This document shows, piece by piece, positions 33,131 through 44,351 of a stretch of 64,000 bases of DNA. Position 1 is the stretch's first letter. Every line of letters begins with the position of its first letter. The stretch is taken from positions 74,062,383 through 74,126,382 of the forward strand of contig JAKGHH010000002.1 in NCBI GenBank assembly GCA_022828595.1, read 5' to 3'. The notes under the pieces were generated by a model that had not been told where the DNA came from, ran no database searches, and worked only from the letters and a program-made list of their open reading frames with translations. A program made the position numbers and the translations under genes. Source of the DNA: Nelumbo lutea (lineage: Eukaryota; Streptophyta; Magnoliopsida; Proteales; Nelumbonaceae).

Positions 33131-34520
33131 AATGGGCCTGAAGCATCTTCCTGATGGCAGTGTGGAACGATTGAAGGCACGATTAGTGGCCAAGGGCTAT
33201 TCTCAGTTATATGGTGTGGACTATATGGAGACATTCTCTCCTATGGCTAAAATTGGTTCAGTTCGGGTGTTGATCTCATTGGCTACTATGTATGATTGGC
33301 CTCTCCTACAACTTGACATAAAAAAATGCCTTCCTACATGGTGATCTTGTTGATGAGGTGTATATGGAGCAATCACCAGGGTTTGTTGCTCAGGGGGAGG
33401 CTGGTAAGGTGTGCAGGCTCAAAAAGGCAATCTATGGACTGAAACAATCTCCTCGTGCATGGTTCGGTAGGTTCAGTGAAGTGGTGAAGGCCTTCGGGAT
33501 GAAACAGTGTTAGGTTGATCATTCCGTGTTTAGCTATAACTCGAAAGATGGAAAAATCTTGCAAGTCATGTATGTGGATGATATTGTCATAACTGGAAGT
33601 GACAGCAATGGAATTGACAGGCTGAAAAAATTCTTACAGGATCACTTCAATACGAAAGATCTAGGGAAGCTAAAGTATTTCTTAGGAATAGAAGTTGCGA
33701 GGTCAAAACAGGGGATCAACCTATGTCAGAGGAAATATGTTCTTGATCTACTTGAAGAAACAGGGTTGTTAGGTGCTAAACCAGCAGAGACTCCTATGGA
33801 ACTCAATGCCAAGTTAAGTGTGGATGTAGGTGATGAGTTTGATGATCCTGGAAGATACAGAAGGTTGGTGGAAAAGTTGAACTACTTGACCATTACCCGA
33901 CCAGATATATCATTTGCTGTGAGTGTGGTGAGTCAGTTTATGCAACATCCCCGGGTTCCTCACTAGGAAGCTGTTCTGAGTATTGTTAGGTACCTAAAGG
34001 GTGCTCCAGGTCGTGGTTTGTTATACCAAAAAGGAGGACCTCTTAAGATAGTAGGGTACACAGATGCTGATTGGACTGGCTCTATATTAGACAGGAGGTC
34101 AACCATAGGGTATTGTACCTTCCTGGGTGGCAATCTTGTAACTTGGAAGAGCAAGAAGCAAATAGTGGTGGCAAGAAGTAGTGTGGAAGCAGAGTACAGG
34201 GCTATGGCCCATACCACATGTGAACTAGTATGGCTGAAGAACCTACTACAGGAGATGGGTTTCTCAATTGACAAACCCATGAAACTATATTGTGATACCA
34301 AGTTGCTGTTCACATCTCATCCAATCCAGTCTTCCATGAAAGAACTAAACATATTGAGGTGGATTGTCACTTTGTGAGAGAGAAAGTGATAAGGGGGGTA
34401 ATAACTACATCTCATGTGAGCTCAGGAAATCAGTGGGCAGATATTTTCACAAAAGGATTGTCTCAGGGAAGAATAGATTACATTTGTAACAAGTTGGGAC
34501 TATATGATATATACTCTCCA
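33131..34520 (+). pseudogene. CopE reverse transcriptase and RNase H
   Basis: RT starts after a TGA following VGCKWA and continues LPDGSVERLKARLVAKGYS, LLQLDIK (shift), FLHGDLVDEVYMEQSPGF and KKAIYGLKQSPRAWFGRFS. The catalytic MYVDDIVITGSDSNG lies near 33570, and LGKLKYFLGIEVARSKQG follows. The frame is open from 33526 to 33966. RNase H reads YTDADWTGSILDRRSTIGY, LVTWKSKKQIVVARSSVEAE, then [11 protein letters not shown] and, after another shift, a [13 protein letters not shown] end. A polypurine tract (gagggggag) at 34525-34533 precedes the 3' LTR. Confidence 0.88.
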
Positions 34521-34533
34521 GCTTGAGGGGGAG

Positions 34534-34831
34534 TGTTAGAATGCTCGAGTCAGGGGTATTTTGGTCATTATGGTGTATCTTATTGAAAGTGAAATGTCTA
34601 TTGTATCTGAGTTTAAGTTATGTGTCCCATCTTCTATGAGGGACAAAATTGTCTTTCTTGTACCTCAAGTTTTTCATGAATAAAAGTCAAGTGGGTCGGC
34701 TAGGAGAGGTACTTTTGCACATCCTCTCTTCTAGTCTGGCTGAATATTTTTCTCCTCTCCTTCTTCTTTCTCTTTTCTTTCTTCTTTCTTCTTCTCTACT
34801 TTGACCTAGAAACAACTAGGGTTTATTGACA
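34534..34831 (+). mobile_element. CopE 3' LTR
   Basis: This is the partner of 29216-29519, starting right after the polypurine tract and ending tttattgaca. The duplication gtcac follows at 34832-34836, and the CopC frame resumes there. Confidence 0.95.
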
Positions 34832-36868
34832 GTCACATTTGAGGAAGGAAAATCTTTTTTCACTCAACCTTATCTTCAGGGGGAGCCCTCATTAATGGAA
34901 GATAAGGCCTCGGATCTACTCTCCCTAGATGTATTACCCTCCTCACAGACATTCAATCGTCAAGAATCACATCCCTCTGAGTCACATTCCTTTGAGTCCC
35001 ACATTCCCGAGTCTCAACAAGAGTCAAACAACCCGAACATTGAACCAAATTCGGACACTGTTAGCCCCACGAATGATGTGCATGATAATGTGAGATATAT
35101 GCAGGTTTACTCTAGGAGGAAAAATCCAGATCCTCAACCTGTGCAAGTCCAAGATTCAACTCCTAATCCTAGAACTAAGGGATGCTTAGATCCTGAACCT
35201 ACACCTTCACAGTCTGAGTATGATTATGACCTACCTATTGCACTAAGAAAAGGAACCAGAGAATGTACCAAACGCCCATTGTACCCTTTAGCCAAATATG
35301 TATCATTCCAAAGATTCTCTAAATCCCATAAAAGTTTTCTAGCCAGCCTTAATACCATTCCAATTCCTAATACTCTAGGCGATGCACTTTCTAATAAGGA
35401 ATGGAGAAAAGCCATGAGAGTGGAAATGGAGGCATTAGAAAAAAACAACACATGGGAAGTTGTGGATCTACCAAGAAACAAGAAGACGGTAGGTTGTAAA
35501 TGGGTGTTCACAATTAAGTACAAATCTGATGGGTCATTAGAAAGGTATAAAGCACGCCTGGTAGCCAAGGGATATACACAGACTTATGGGGCAGATTATC
35601 AGGAGACTTTTGCCCCAATAGTTCAAATGAATACAATAAGGGTGTTACTGTCGTTGGCTGCTAACTATAATTGGTATTTGCAACAGTTTGATGTAAAAAA
35701 TGCGTTTCTCCATGGTGATCTAGAAGAGGAGATATACATGGACATTCCACCGGGTTTTGGAGAAGGCATTAAAGGGAACAAAGTTTGTCGGTTGAAGAAA
35801 GCACTATACGGTCTCAAACAATCTTCGAGAACATGGTTTGGAAGGTTTACAAAGGTAATGCTGAGTACAGGTTATAAGAAAAGTCAAGGTGACCACACAT
35901 TGTTTATCAAACACACAACCTCAGGGGGAGTTACTGCACTATTAGTCTATGTGGATGATATAATCGTTACTGGGAATGATAAAAAGGAGAAGGAAGCATT
36001 GAAAAACTGCACTATTAGTTTTCTCGGAATTGAAGTTGCACATTCTAAACAAGGCATCTTTATTTCTCAACAAAAGTATGTTGTTGATCTTTTGAGAGAA
36101 ACAATAAATATGGCATGTAAACCAGCTTCCACGCCTATAGATCCCAATCATAAACTTGGAGAAGCCAAAGAGAATGCAAGTGTAGACAAGGAGATGTTCC
36201 AAATACTAGTTGGAAAACTCATTTATCTTGCACATACACGACCAGATATTGCATATGCTGTAAGTGTAATAAGTCAGTTTATGCATAATCCTAAAGAAGT
36301 TCATCTGCAGGCTATTCATTGAATTCTGCACTATTTGAAAGCCAATCCGGGAAAATGAATTTTATTTAGAAGAAATGGAGGAATGACTCTTGAAGCATAT
36401 ACAGATGCCGATTATGCAGGATCTCCAGTAGATAGACGGTCCACTTCTGGTTACTGTACCTTCTTAGGAGGAAACTTAGTCACTTGGAGGAGTAAGAAGC
36501 AAAAGGAAGTGGCTCGGCCAAGTGCAGAGGCATAATTCAGGGCTATGGCACAAGGAGTGTGTGAATTACTCTGGTTGAAGATAATTTTAGAAGACCTGAA
36601 GATTCCACGAGAAGAGCCTATGAAACTATATTGTGACAACAAATCAGCCATCAATATTGCTCACAATCCTGTTCAACATGACAGGACGAAGCACATCGAA
36701 ATTGACCGACACTTTATAAAAGAGAAACTGGGCAGTAAGTTGATTTGCACTCCCTATGTGTCTACAAAAGGACAACTGGCCGATGTACTTACTAAAGGGC
36801 TCAATAGTACAGACTTTTGGAAAATTATAGCCAAGCTGGGAATGGAGGATCTCTATTCACCAGCTTGA
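34832..36868 (+). pseudogene. CopC linker, reverse transcriptase and RNase H
   Basis: A frame of almost 500 codons runs to 36322. The Ser/Pro/Glu-rich linker is followed by [82 protein letters not shown] and the catalytic LLVYVDDIIVTGNDKKEKEA. An in-frame deletion of roughly 16 residues then joins LKN to FLGIEVAHSKQG. After a TGA at 36322, RNase H reads AYTDADYAGSPVDRRSTSGY, LVTWRSKKQKEVARPSAEA, a stop, then MKLYCDNKSAINIAHNPVQH, DRTKHIEIDRHFI and LADVLTKGLN. It ends at the polypurine tract 36865-36875. Few lesions suggest a recent insertion. Confidence 0.9.
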
Positions 36869-36875
36869 GGGGGAG

Positions 36876-37109
36876 TGTTGAAAAACGTGGGGTTACTGGT
36901 TCAGATATGAAAATAGAATTGTATATATTCCTAGGATTGTGGAATGATTGATTTAGAAAGTTTTTTCTTTCTATTTCTTTCTTTCTATTTTTGTACTTTC
37001 TATTTTCTCTTCTTTCTACTTTTCTTTCTATTTATTGCAGCAACTTACTGTATAAATATGCCCATTGGCAATAGAATGAAACATATCAGTATTCTACCAT
37101 TCCAAAACA
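36876..37109 (+). mobile_element. CopC 3' LTR
   Basis: This 234-bp LTR is the partner of 26476-26713, beginning directly after the polypurine tract cttgagggggag. The duplication cattc follows at 37110-37114, and CopB RT resumes. Confidence 0.95.
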
Positions 37110-37114
37110 CATTC

Positions 37115-37940
37115 CTTATTATTTATGTAAATGATATGTGGTTACTAGCAATGATACAAAAGAAGTTAGTGCTCTCAAGAAGTTTCTCAATTCTGAATTT
37201 GAGGTCAAAGACTTAGAGGAGTAATGGTATTTTCTTGGCATTGAGGTTGCTAGGTCCAAAGATGGTATCTTTATTTCTCAGTAGAAGTATGTGTTGGATC
37301 TTCTTACAAAGACTGGAAAACTTGGTGCTAAACCTCCCTCTACCCCTATTGATGTAAATTATAAACTCTCAACTAATGATGGATAACTTTTACTTGATAG
37401 GGGAGTGTTTCAGAGATTACTAGGAAACTTTTTTTATCTATGTATGACTTGTCCAGACATTCCATATGCTGTGAGTGTCATCAGCCAGTTCATGCATGCT
37501 CCTAGAGACACATATGGCTACTGTAGAAAGAACGCTATGCTATCTTAAGGGAACCCCCGGGAATGGAATATTATTTGCTAAACATGGCCACATGATGGTA
37601 GAAGCATATACAAATGCTGATTGGGCAGTAAATGTAGATGACAAGAGATCTGCATCAAGTTATTGTGCTATGATAGCCAGAAATATTGTTTCCTGGAGAA
37701 GTAAAAAGCAGTCAGTGGTTGCTAGATCTTCAACTGAGGCAGAGCATAGGGCTATGGCCCATGGGGTGTCTGAGTTGTTATGACTTAGATCTCTCCTTGA
37801 TGAGATGGGTGTTTCATGTGAGGAGCCACTGAGGTTGTATTGTGATAACCAGGCGGTTATATTGCTCAAAACCTGGTTCAACATGATAGAACTAAGCACA
37901 TTGACGTAGATAGACACACTATACGGAGAAGAGTGGCTTC
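37115..37940 (+). pseudogene. CopB reverse transcriptase and RNase H remnant (right part)
   Basis: The catalytic block interrupted by CopC continues here as LIIYVNDM; the second Asp of YVDD has become Asn. EFEVKDLEE, WYFLGIEVARSKDGIFIS, YVLDLLTKTGKLGAKPP and CPDIPYAVSVISQFMHAPR follow with several stops. RNase H reads VEAYTNADWAVNVDDKRSAS, VSWRSKKQSVVARSSTEAEH, then LRLYCDNQAV with shifts. The end of RNase H, the polypurine tract and the first bases of the 3' LTR are deleted; coding sequence runs directly into LTR sequence near 37940. Confidence 0.85.
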
Positions 37941-37944
37941 AGTG

Positions 37945-38257
37945 CTGGCCTTAGTGTTTTCTTTTCTTTTAAGTAGTGTTTAAGGTTATGGACCTTAGTT
38001 ATGGTTTTTTTTTTCTTTAATTATTCCTTTAGTGTTGGCCGCCCCATTAAGGACGTCCAGGTAATTGTACTCAATTTTAGAATTAAGTTAATAAAAGAGA
38101 TCAAGAGGACTAGAGAGAGAGGTTCAAACTCTTCTTTTCTCTCTTCCCTTCTCTTCTTCTTCCACAACCTACTGCTGGAACCCTTTATTCTCCTTTCTCT
38201 TCCTTCCTTTCTTTCTTTTCTATATTTTTTGAATTACTGCAGGTGTATTTCTTAACT
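37945..38257 (+). mobile_element. CopB 3' LTR (left end deleted)
   Basis: This is homologous to 22521-22852 from about its fortieth base onward. It ends tatttcttaact and is followed by the duplication catct at 38258-38262. It is more diverged from its partner than the CopC or CopE pairs, consistent with the older insertion. Confidence 0.85.
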
Positions 38258-38262
38258 CATCT

Positions 38263-39168
38263 TTAGTTATCTTCACTCTAATAAAATAACGAGTGGTTGG
38301 GATCCACCGCTCACTTTTTTGGTTCTCCAATCTCTTTGACTTTTCTCTTTTTTTTCTCTTTTTTATCTTCTTCATTTCTTCCAAGTTTGTTTTCAATTCT
38401 TAAGGACCCTATATGATTCAAAGGGTTGTTTTCATCTCCACAAACAGTGTATTTTTTATCAAATCATAGATAATCCTTATAGCATTGATAGTTAAGAGTT
38501 AGCTTTCCAAAATTCCAACAAAATTCAATTTGTCAATATACTACCTGAACCCAAAAAATCTCCTAGAGAAGCCCTTGTTAGTTATCCTCCCTACCATCCA
38601 TTTATTAAATTTAACTTTAATATGCCAGTTGTGGGAAACAAGAAGAAGTCATGGGATGATTGCTAGAGATTGCTGAGATGAGCCTATAAATCCAAATCAA
38701 GGTTCTTGTCAAAATCTTCAGTAATAGTTGCAGAAAGTTGTGATGCTAGTGTTGGGCTGAGATTGGTTATGGTCAAGGAGCTGGTAGTGAATCAGGTTCA
38801 CTTATAAGGTGACACGAAAATAATCATCAAAATCCCAGGAAACTCTTCTAGGATATCATGAAGAACCGGGTCACTGATCATGAACATTCCAAATACAGTT
38901 AAGGCTTTCCGCATTGCAAAGTGTAGCAATTCTATCACTCTTGGAGGAAAGGTAACTGTTGATGATTGGCTAGCCAAAAAAAGCATTCTACTTAAAAAGT
39001 TTGAGGGTGGTCCTCCCCCCTTAGATGAAAACAAGGGAAAGGCTACTCCCTTGCTTTTATACTCTTTTTTTCCACATTTTGTACCAAGGGTGGGGAGACT
39101 TGAATATGTTCAGTAATTAAATAGCTGGTTAATTGAGTCTTATAATTGCTCAGTAAATCAGAATTTAC
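38263..39168 (-). other. Aldehyde oxidase intron with unassigned sequence
   Basis: Next to CopB there may be a little CopA sequence, but nothing aligns clearly. A frame at 38880-39116 on the plus strand (MNIPNTVKAFRIAKCSNSIT) resembles nothing I know. The last part, up to the donor at 39161-39168, is ordinary intron. Confidence 0.45.
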
Positions 39169-39358
39169 CTTTGGAGGAGAGAACATGTTTTTGGTGATGC
39201 CCACTGTTCAGGATCTCAACATTGAACTGTTTTGGTGTTGTGTCAATGGTTGGGATCTTTTAAGTCCATGTACCCTCCGATACAACCAACCCATCTGAGT
39301 TGCTGAGGTACTCTTCCAGCATGAAGAAACCAATTCCTTGTACAAAAGCACCTTCAAT
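39169..39358 (-). pseudogene. AO: Aldehyde oxidase exon (IEGAFVQGIGFF ... HVLSSK), nonsense codon
   Basis: This 190-nt exon starts directly after a gtacag acceptor and ends at a donor reading gtaaattc. It encodes 63 codons plus one base. It opens with IEGAFVQGIGFFMLEEYL, continues SNSDGLVVSEGTWT, and ends NSGHHQKHVLSSK; all are typical of plant aldehyde oxidases near the end of the molybdenum domain. In the family the WT is followed by Tyr (WTYKIP). Here the codon is TAA, at 39260-39262, a one-base change from TAC. It would remove about 100 C-terminal residues, including the catalytic Glu of the last exon. Everything after the stop stays conserved in frame, so the inactivation looks recent. 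Confidence 0.9.
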
Positions 39359-39722
39359 CTGTACAAATAAAATTTCAAATGTGAGGTCCACTTACATAGT
39401 TTTGTGGTAGCCTAGACAACCCATTCAAATCTTCCCCCTGACAATCCTAGGACAAAAGGACCTGATTGTTAAATTATAGTGTTTGTGCAGGATCAACTTA
39501 GTTTTTTTTCCTTTTTATTTATGGTTCTTGTAGCCTCTGTTCTTAAGTCACATAATCAGGGATAATTGTGTAATTTTAACTTCTTATGAATATAAGTTAT
39601 AAGGGCGGCACTTGGGTCTCTTGATACTGACAGACTCTCAGCCCTATTCTTTTCTAAATCTTCTTCTCTTCATTTCACTTTAGCAACTCCACAAGGCTTA
39701 GACAGTTGCTTACTTTTTTAAC

Positions 39723-41483
39723 ATGTACTATGCAAATCCCATCCAGGACAGTTTTCATGTCCGTGCAAGCAGGTCGGTGGAGGAGATCCTTGAAGGTAGA
39801 GGCAAAAAATATTTTGATCGAAGAAATGAGAATCAAAGGGAAGGTAAGTCTGAAGGTGAAGAAAAAAAGGGTACACTACTGCTGGAAGGATTAGAAGTGG
39901 TTGAGTGGCTAAGAGGTTTCATAGCTGGAGCTTGTTCAAAAGGCAAGCAGATAAACCGGCAGGAAATTAGTACATTAGAAGGGAGAAGATATGTAGTTGA
40001 ATGCAAGAAGAACACAAAAGGATCCTTCATAGCCTTGACTGAATACTTTGGCAAGGGACGAAGGCAACTGGTGTGTTTGCTAGCAACTAGTTCGTCTCTG
40101 TGTGGATAGCATCCTCCATTGAAACAGGGCAGTGGAAGGAGGTGAAAAGGGAGGAAGAAGAAGCTTTACGTGGAGTTATGAGATTGGCTAGTTCAAATGG
40201 AAGGTCAAACCTGTAGAGAGAAAGGAAGTTTTCTGACATGTGGCAGATCTCATGCGCAGGTGGCTTCAGGGGAAAAAGACAAAAATTTCCAAGTGGGTAA
40301 GGGGGGAAGGTTGAAACGGCAACCTCAGTTTGGTTCAAAAGGGAAGGTTGCTGGTTTGTTGTTTAAAATAGGGGGGCGTGACCTCTTAAAAGGTCACATG
40401 AGAGAGAAAGGAGTAAAAAGTGGGCCCATTTGAGTGGATCCCATTCCTGGTGGGCCGAAGAAAATAGCCCAAGTAAAAAATGCTCCTTTTAAAGGGTTCG
40501 AACCCAAGGCCCAATCCAGGAAAGATGGGCCAAGGGAATTTTTAAAGTCTCATGTGACTGGGAGGAGGGACGAGTTGATGGACGATAACAGGCGTCTATC
40601 TTCTTCTACTTCGAATCCCTCCTTTCGGCTGAATGTTTCAGGCGCAAGGTCTCAAGCTTCTCAGTCTCGTGGCTCTCTACAATGGGTTCCCTCCAACATG
40701 GCGAATCGCTTTTTACCTGAAAGGCGCAATCCAAGAAGTCTGAAACATAGAGATACTAACAGAGCAGAGCTTGAAGATTGGTCGAGTGGTCAAGACAGCA
40801 GGGACGATTCTGATAGTGTTGAAACTGTAAGTTTGGGAAGTGTGAATCTGGAAAGCAACAATGAACTACTTGAAACAGAAAGTCTATATACAGAGCTGCT
40901 GTTTATAGAGGAAGAGATCGAAGTTGTAGGCTGCGGGAAGACTAGAAACGGTGAAGAAATTGGTCCTAAAGCTGCGCAAGCTCCCCTCCCCTCCATTGAG
41001 GGAGCTGACCTAGAGTCTAATGAAATGCAGGATTTTGGTGGAGAGGGACAAAAATCTGCCGTGAGGATGGATGTGGATAATCCAGTCTAGGAAACACAGA
41101 GAAAGGAATTCCAAGTGGGAAGGTTGTCAGGAAATGATACTATCACTACGTCTACTTCACAACAGTGTCCAGAAAGGGGAAAAGCCTTTAAACCAAATGA
41201 AGCCTGTCAACAACTCAAATCCAGTGATCCTAATCCAACCCTAGTCCTACCAGGTAAGGGTGTTATTTTTTTTTTGGGTACTGACTTGTGTGCTATGCCT
41301 ATAACAGATATACCAGCTTCCCATCCAGAAGGTGTTGAGGTAAGAGAGAAGGTACTAGTGGGAGGAGGAGAGAGACTGGTAGAAGGAAGTAGTAAGGGGG
41401 AGGCAGACAGAATCTGGGATTTGATTTGTGAATTGCTGGAGGAACAAAAAAAGGAAGGAAGGAGTTTTAGAGAGCTGTTGTAG
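39723..41483 (+). pseudogene. LINE ORF1 remnant
   Basis: The region contains successive broken frames. The first starts MYYANPIQDSFHVRASRSVE and has the order VVECKKNTKGSFIALTEYF, which resembles the N-terminal RNA-binding region of plant LINE ORF1. A second frame (40434-41090) begins MDPIPGGPKKIAQVKNAPFK and is hydrophilic, Ser/Arg/Glu-rich, with no zinc knuckle visible. A third (41115-41483) is similarly low in complexity. Family assignment rests mainly on position, immediately upstream of the endonuclease domain. Codon and composition patterns do not suggest a host gene. Confidence 0.6.
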
Positions 41484-41732
41484 CCATTATGAGTGTGGCA
41501 TGGTAAGATTCTTTTTCATACAGTGGATGGAAAGGATGGAGAAAAGGAAGAGGATGTTTACTGTATCAAGAAGGGGGGGGGGAGGAATAAAGAAGAAAAA
41601 AAGAACTGAGGTGGAAAGGTTAATTTGAGATATTGAGGGAGACTTAGAAATTAGTGGCAGAGGGGAGAGGAGGAAGGGTCTAAAATAAGGAGACTAGGAC
41701 TTCTTCATGGGTATTTTGCTATTTTTGTCTCG

Positions 41733-42260
41733 ATGAAAATTATCAGCTAGAATGTAAGGGAAAAACCTGACATTGTGCTATTACAAGAATCCAAACTGAT
41801 GGAATTAGATAGGAGATGGGTCAGGAGTTTCTGGAGGTCTAGAGGTGTAGGTTGGACTTTGTCTCCTTCCTGGGGAGCCTCGGGGGGGATTGTAACATTG
41901 TGGAGGGAGGATGCGGTGGAAGTAGTGGAAGAATTGATAGGCAGATTCTCCATTTCCATTAAGGTTAAGAATGTTGAGAATGGGTGTGTATGGGTATTAA
42001 CCAACGTTTATGGCCCTAACTCTTATAGAGAGAGAAATGAGATGTGGGAAGAATTATAAACAATCAAGGGGTTATGGGATGGCCCTTGGTGCCTGGGCGG
42101 GGATTTTAATGTCATTAGATTCTCTAAGGAAACCAGTAATCCCCAATAAGTAATCACAACAAGTATGAGGAAATTCAATGGCTTTATTGAAAATTGTGAG
42201 TTGAAGGAAATACCTTTGTTGCAAACCAGTTTTACGTGGTCCAACCTTTAGGATACCCCT
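41733..42260 (+). pseudogene. LINE endonuclease domain (ORF2 start), broken
   Basis: The ATG at 41733 opens MKIIS, then a TAG where the family has Trp of ISWNVRG. NVREKPDIVLLQESKLM shows that about 15 residues between the two strands of the apurinic endonuclease fold are deleted. VGWTLSPSWGASGGIVTLWR and VWVLTNVYGPNSYRERNEMW follow, typical of the endonuclease/exonuclease/phosphatase family. After a TAA, WDGPWCLGGDFNVIRFSKE is readable around 42080, preserving the GDFN motif. It is non-functional. Confidence 0.82.
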
Positions 42261-43780
42261 TTGTATTCAAAGTTGGATAGATTCTTATTTAACCTAGCCT
42301 GGGATAATAGTGTGGAAAACTTGGTTGCTAGAGCATTACCTAGGGTCACCTCTGGTTACTGTCCTATCCAGATAGGCACTGAGACTTTTCCTACTGGACC
42401 CAAACCTTTTAGATTTGAAAATATGTGGCTTATCCATCCAGATTTTGTGAAAAAAGTAAAGGAATGGTGGGGTGAGGAGATGAGGGGGGTAAGATGGAAG
42501 GGGGTCAAGTTTCATAAGAAGTTGAAGAGATTGAGGGCCAAAATAAAAGAATGGAATAGAGAACATTTTGGCAGAATTGAGGAGCAAAAAATGAGCCTAA
42601 TTTTTCAAATAGAAAACCTGGATGTTAAGGAATCCCAAAATGTTTTGACTGAGGATGATAGTGTTAAGGAGATAGTTGAAAAAGGATTTGGAAGAGGTGT
42701 TATTCAGGGAAGATATTACTTGGAGACAAAAATCTAGACACAAGTGGATTAAGGAAGGCAATGGGAACACTAGATTTTTCCATGACTTGGCCAATGGAAG
42801 ATGAAGAAAGAATTTTGTGACCAAGCTAGAGATAGGAGAGGAGGTGATTACCAATCAGGATGATATAGCCAAAAAATTTGTGGACCATTTTAAATCGATC
42901 TATAGAAGACCTTTGAGTGAGAGAGCAGTCGTGGGAGGGATGGAGTGGCCAAGAATTGAGGATGGAATGGCGAGGTCGTTGGAAAGGAATTTTGAGGAAG
43001 AATAGATTAAGAGAGTTGTCTTTCTAATGGATAGATCCAAGGCGCCAGGTCCATATGGCTTTACAATTGGCTTTTATTAAGACTGTTGGGAGGTGTTGAA
43101 AGAGGATTTAGTTGAAGTGTTAAGGAATTTGCAGATAATCGTGTAATAAGCCCTGGAATCAATGCCACTTTTTGGCCTTGATTCATAAGAAGATTGATGC
43201 CAACCACCCAAAAGATTACAAGCCTATTAGTCTAGTGACAAGCATCTATAAAATTATAGCTAAAGTGCTTTCTTTGAGGATCAAAACAGTTCTCCCTTCT
43301 ATCATTAGTGAGACTCAAGGGGCCTTCATTCAAGGGCGAAAAATTACAGATCAGATCCTAATTGCGAATGAGTGTGTGGAGGAAATGAAAAGGTCTAGGC
43401 AAAGTGGCTTTATTTGTAAATTGGATCTTTAAAAGGCCTATGACTTGGTAGACTAGGAGTTTTTATTAGAGGTGATGAGAAACTGTGGATTTGGGAATAA
43501 GTGGTGCAGTTGGATATTTGGGTGTATTAGTACCTATCACTACTCCATTCTGGTAAATGGTGTGGTGAGGGACTTTTTTCCAGCTTGCAGGGGTGTCAGG
43601 CAAGGGGATCCACTCTCACCCTTTCCTTTTACATTAGTAGCCAATGTGATTAGTAGGATCATTACTAAGGCTGATAGTGAAGATGCCATTAGGGGTTGCA
43701 AATGACCTAATGATCTTTTGTGAATGAGGCTTTAGTGAGAAGGTAGCAAATCTAAAGGAGCTAATCAAAGGATTTGAAAG
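42261..43780 (+). pseudogene. LINE reverse transcriptase, N-terminal part
   Basis: The frame at 42261-42737 covers the end of the endonuclease and the linker (SKLDRFLFNLAWDNSVENLV, FRFENMWLIHPDFVKKVKEW). RT follows: DRSKAPGPYGFTIGFY near 43035, then ALIHKKIDANHPKDYKPISL, TSIYKIIAKVLSLRIKTVLP, SETQGAFIQGRKITDQILIA and ILVNGVVRDFFPACRGVRQG DPLSP. The FADD catalytic box should come near 43710, where the sequence reads V-A-N-D amid a deletion, so the catalytic core is lost. CopH interrupts at 43780 in a stretch equivalent to the region before LKINLEKS. Confidence 0.85.
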
Positions 43781-44108
43781 AGTAGAAATCTGCTGAATTA
43801 AAAAATATGAAAGAAAAGTAGTTTCTTGAAGAGAGAAGGAAGAGAGAAGGAGAAGAAGAGAAGTTCAAAAGAAAAGAGAAAAATAATCTGGCCACCCCCC
43901 TTCACTTATTATTTATACTAAAAATAATAGAACAGTACAAAGACAACTATGCCCTTATAGGGCAGCAAAACATAAAACAACATATATAACACTCAAAAAC
44001 ATAATAAAATTTGGACTCACATAATTACTGTGGTCCCCACCTCCTATATAACAACTAACATAAAACATCTACTCAAGAAAACATCATAAAACTGATTAAT
44101 CTTCAACA
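43781..44108 (-). mobile_element. CopH LTR, left copy
   Basis: This 328-bp LTR reads on the minus strand from tgttgaagattaat to agatttctact. It is homologous to 47649-47991, and the 5-bp sequence gaaag lies on its left at 43776-43780 and on its right at 44109-44113. The minus-strand end is CT rather than the usual CA. It is followed not by copia sequence but by a duplicate of downstream LINE sequence. Confidence 0.9.
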
Positions 44109-44351
44109 GAAAGGATTTCTAATTTGAAAATAAATCTAGAAAAGAGTTGCATAGCAGGTATAAACTTGGAGGATGGGGAGATCGAGGTTATTGCGGATTG
44201 TCTCGAGTATTCTATCTCTACCTGGCCTATGTCATACTTAGGGCTTCCATTAGGGGCAAACCCTATGGAGAGCAGATTTTGGACCCCAGTGTCAAAAAAG
44301 TTTGAGAAGAGATTAGCCTCGTGCAAGAAGAACTTTATCTCGTTGGGAGGG
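44109..44351 (+). repeat. Duplicated LINE segment, left copy
   Basis: These 243 bp match 47992-48234 with about 94 percent identity by eye. They encode the LINE RT stretch LKINLEKSCIAGINLEDGEI, then YLGLPLGANPMESRFW and FEKRLASCKKNFISLGG. The right edge (ttgggaggg) is joined abruptly to CopH internal sequence. Confidence 0.92.

Noticed and set aside
34826..36322. 498-codon frame as an intact, active polyprotein gene
   Set aside because: It starts inside LTR and duplication sequence, carries a deletion within RT and ends at a premature stop before RNase H.
36944..37216. Frame rich in Phe/Leu as a membrane protein
   Set aside because: It is the pyrimidine tract of the CopC 3' LTR read in one frame.
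38880..39116. Short frame MNIPNTVKAFRIAKCSN as a gene
   Set aside because: It lies in an aldehyde oxidase intron on the opposite strand, has no recognised family and no supporting signals.
40434..41090. Long hydrophilic frame as a host gene
   Set aside because: It lies between the LINE 5' region and the LINE endonuclease on the same strand and is best read as decayed ORF1.
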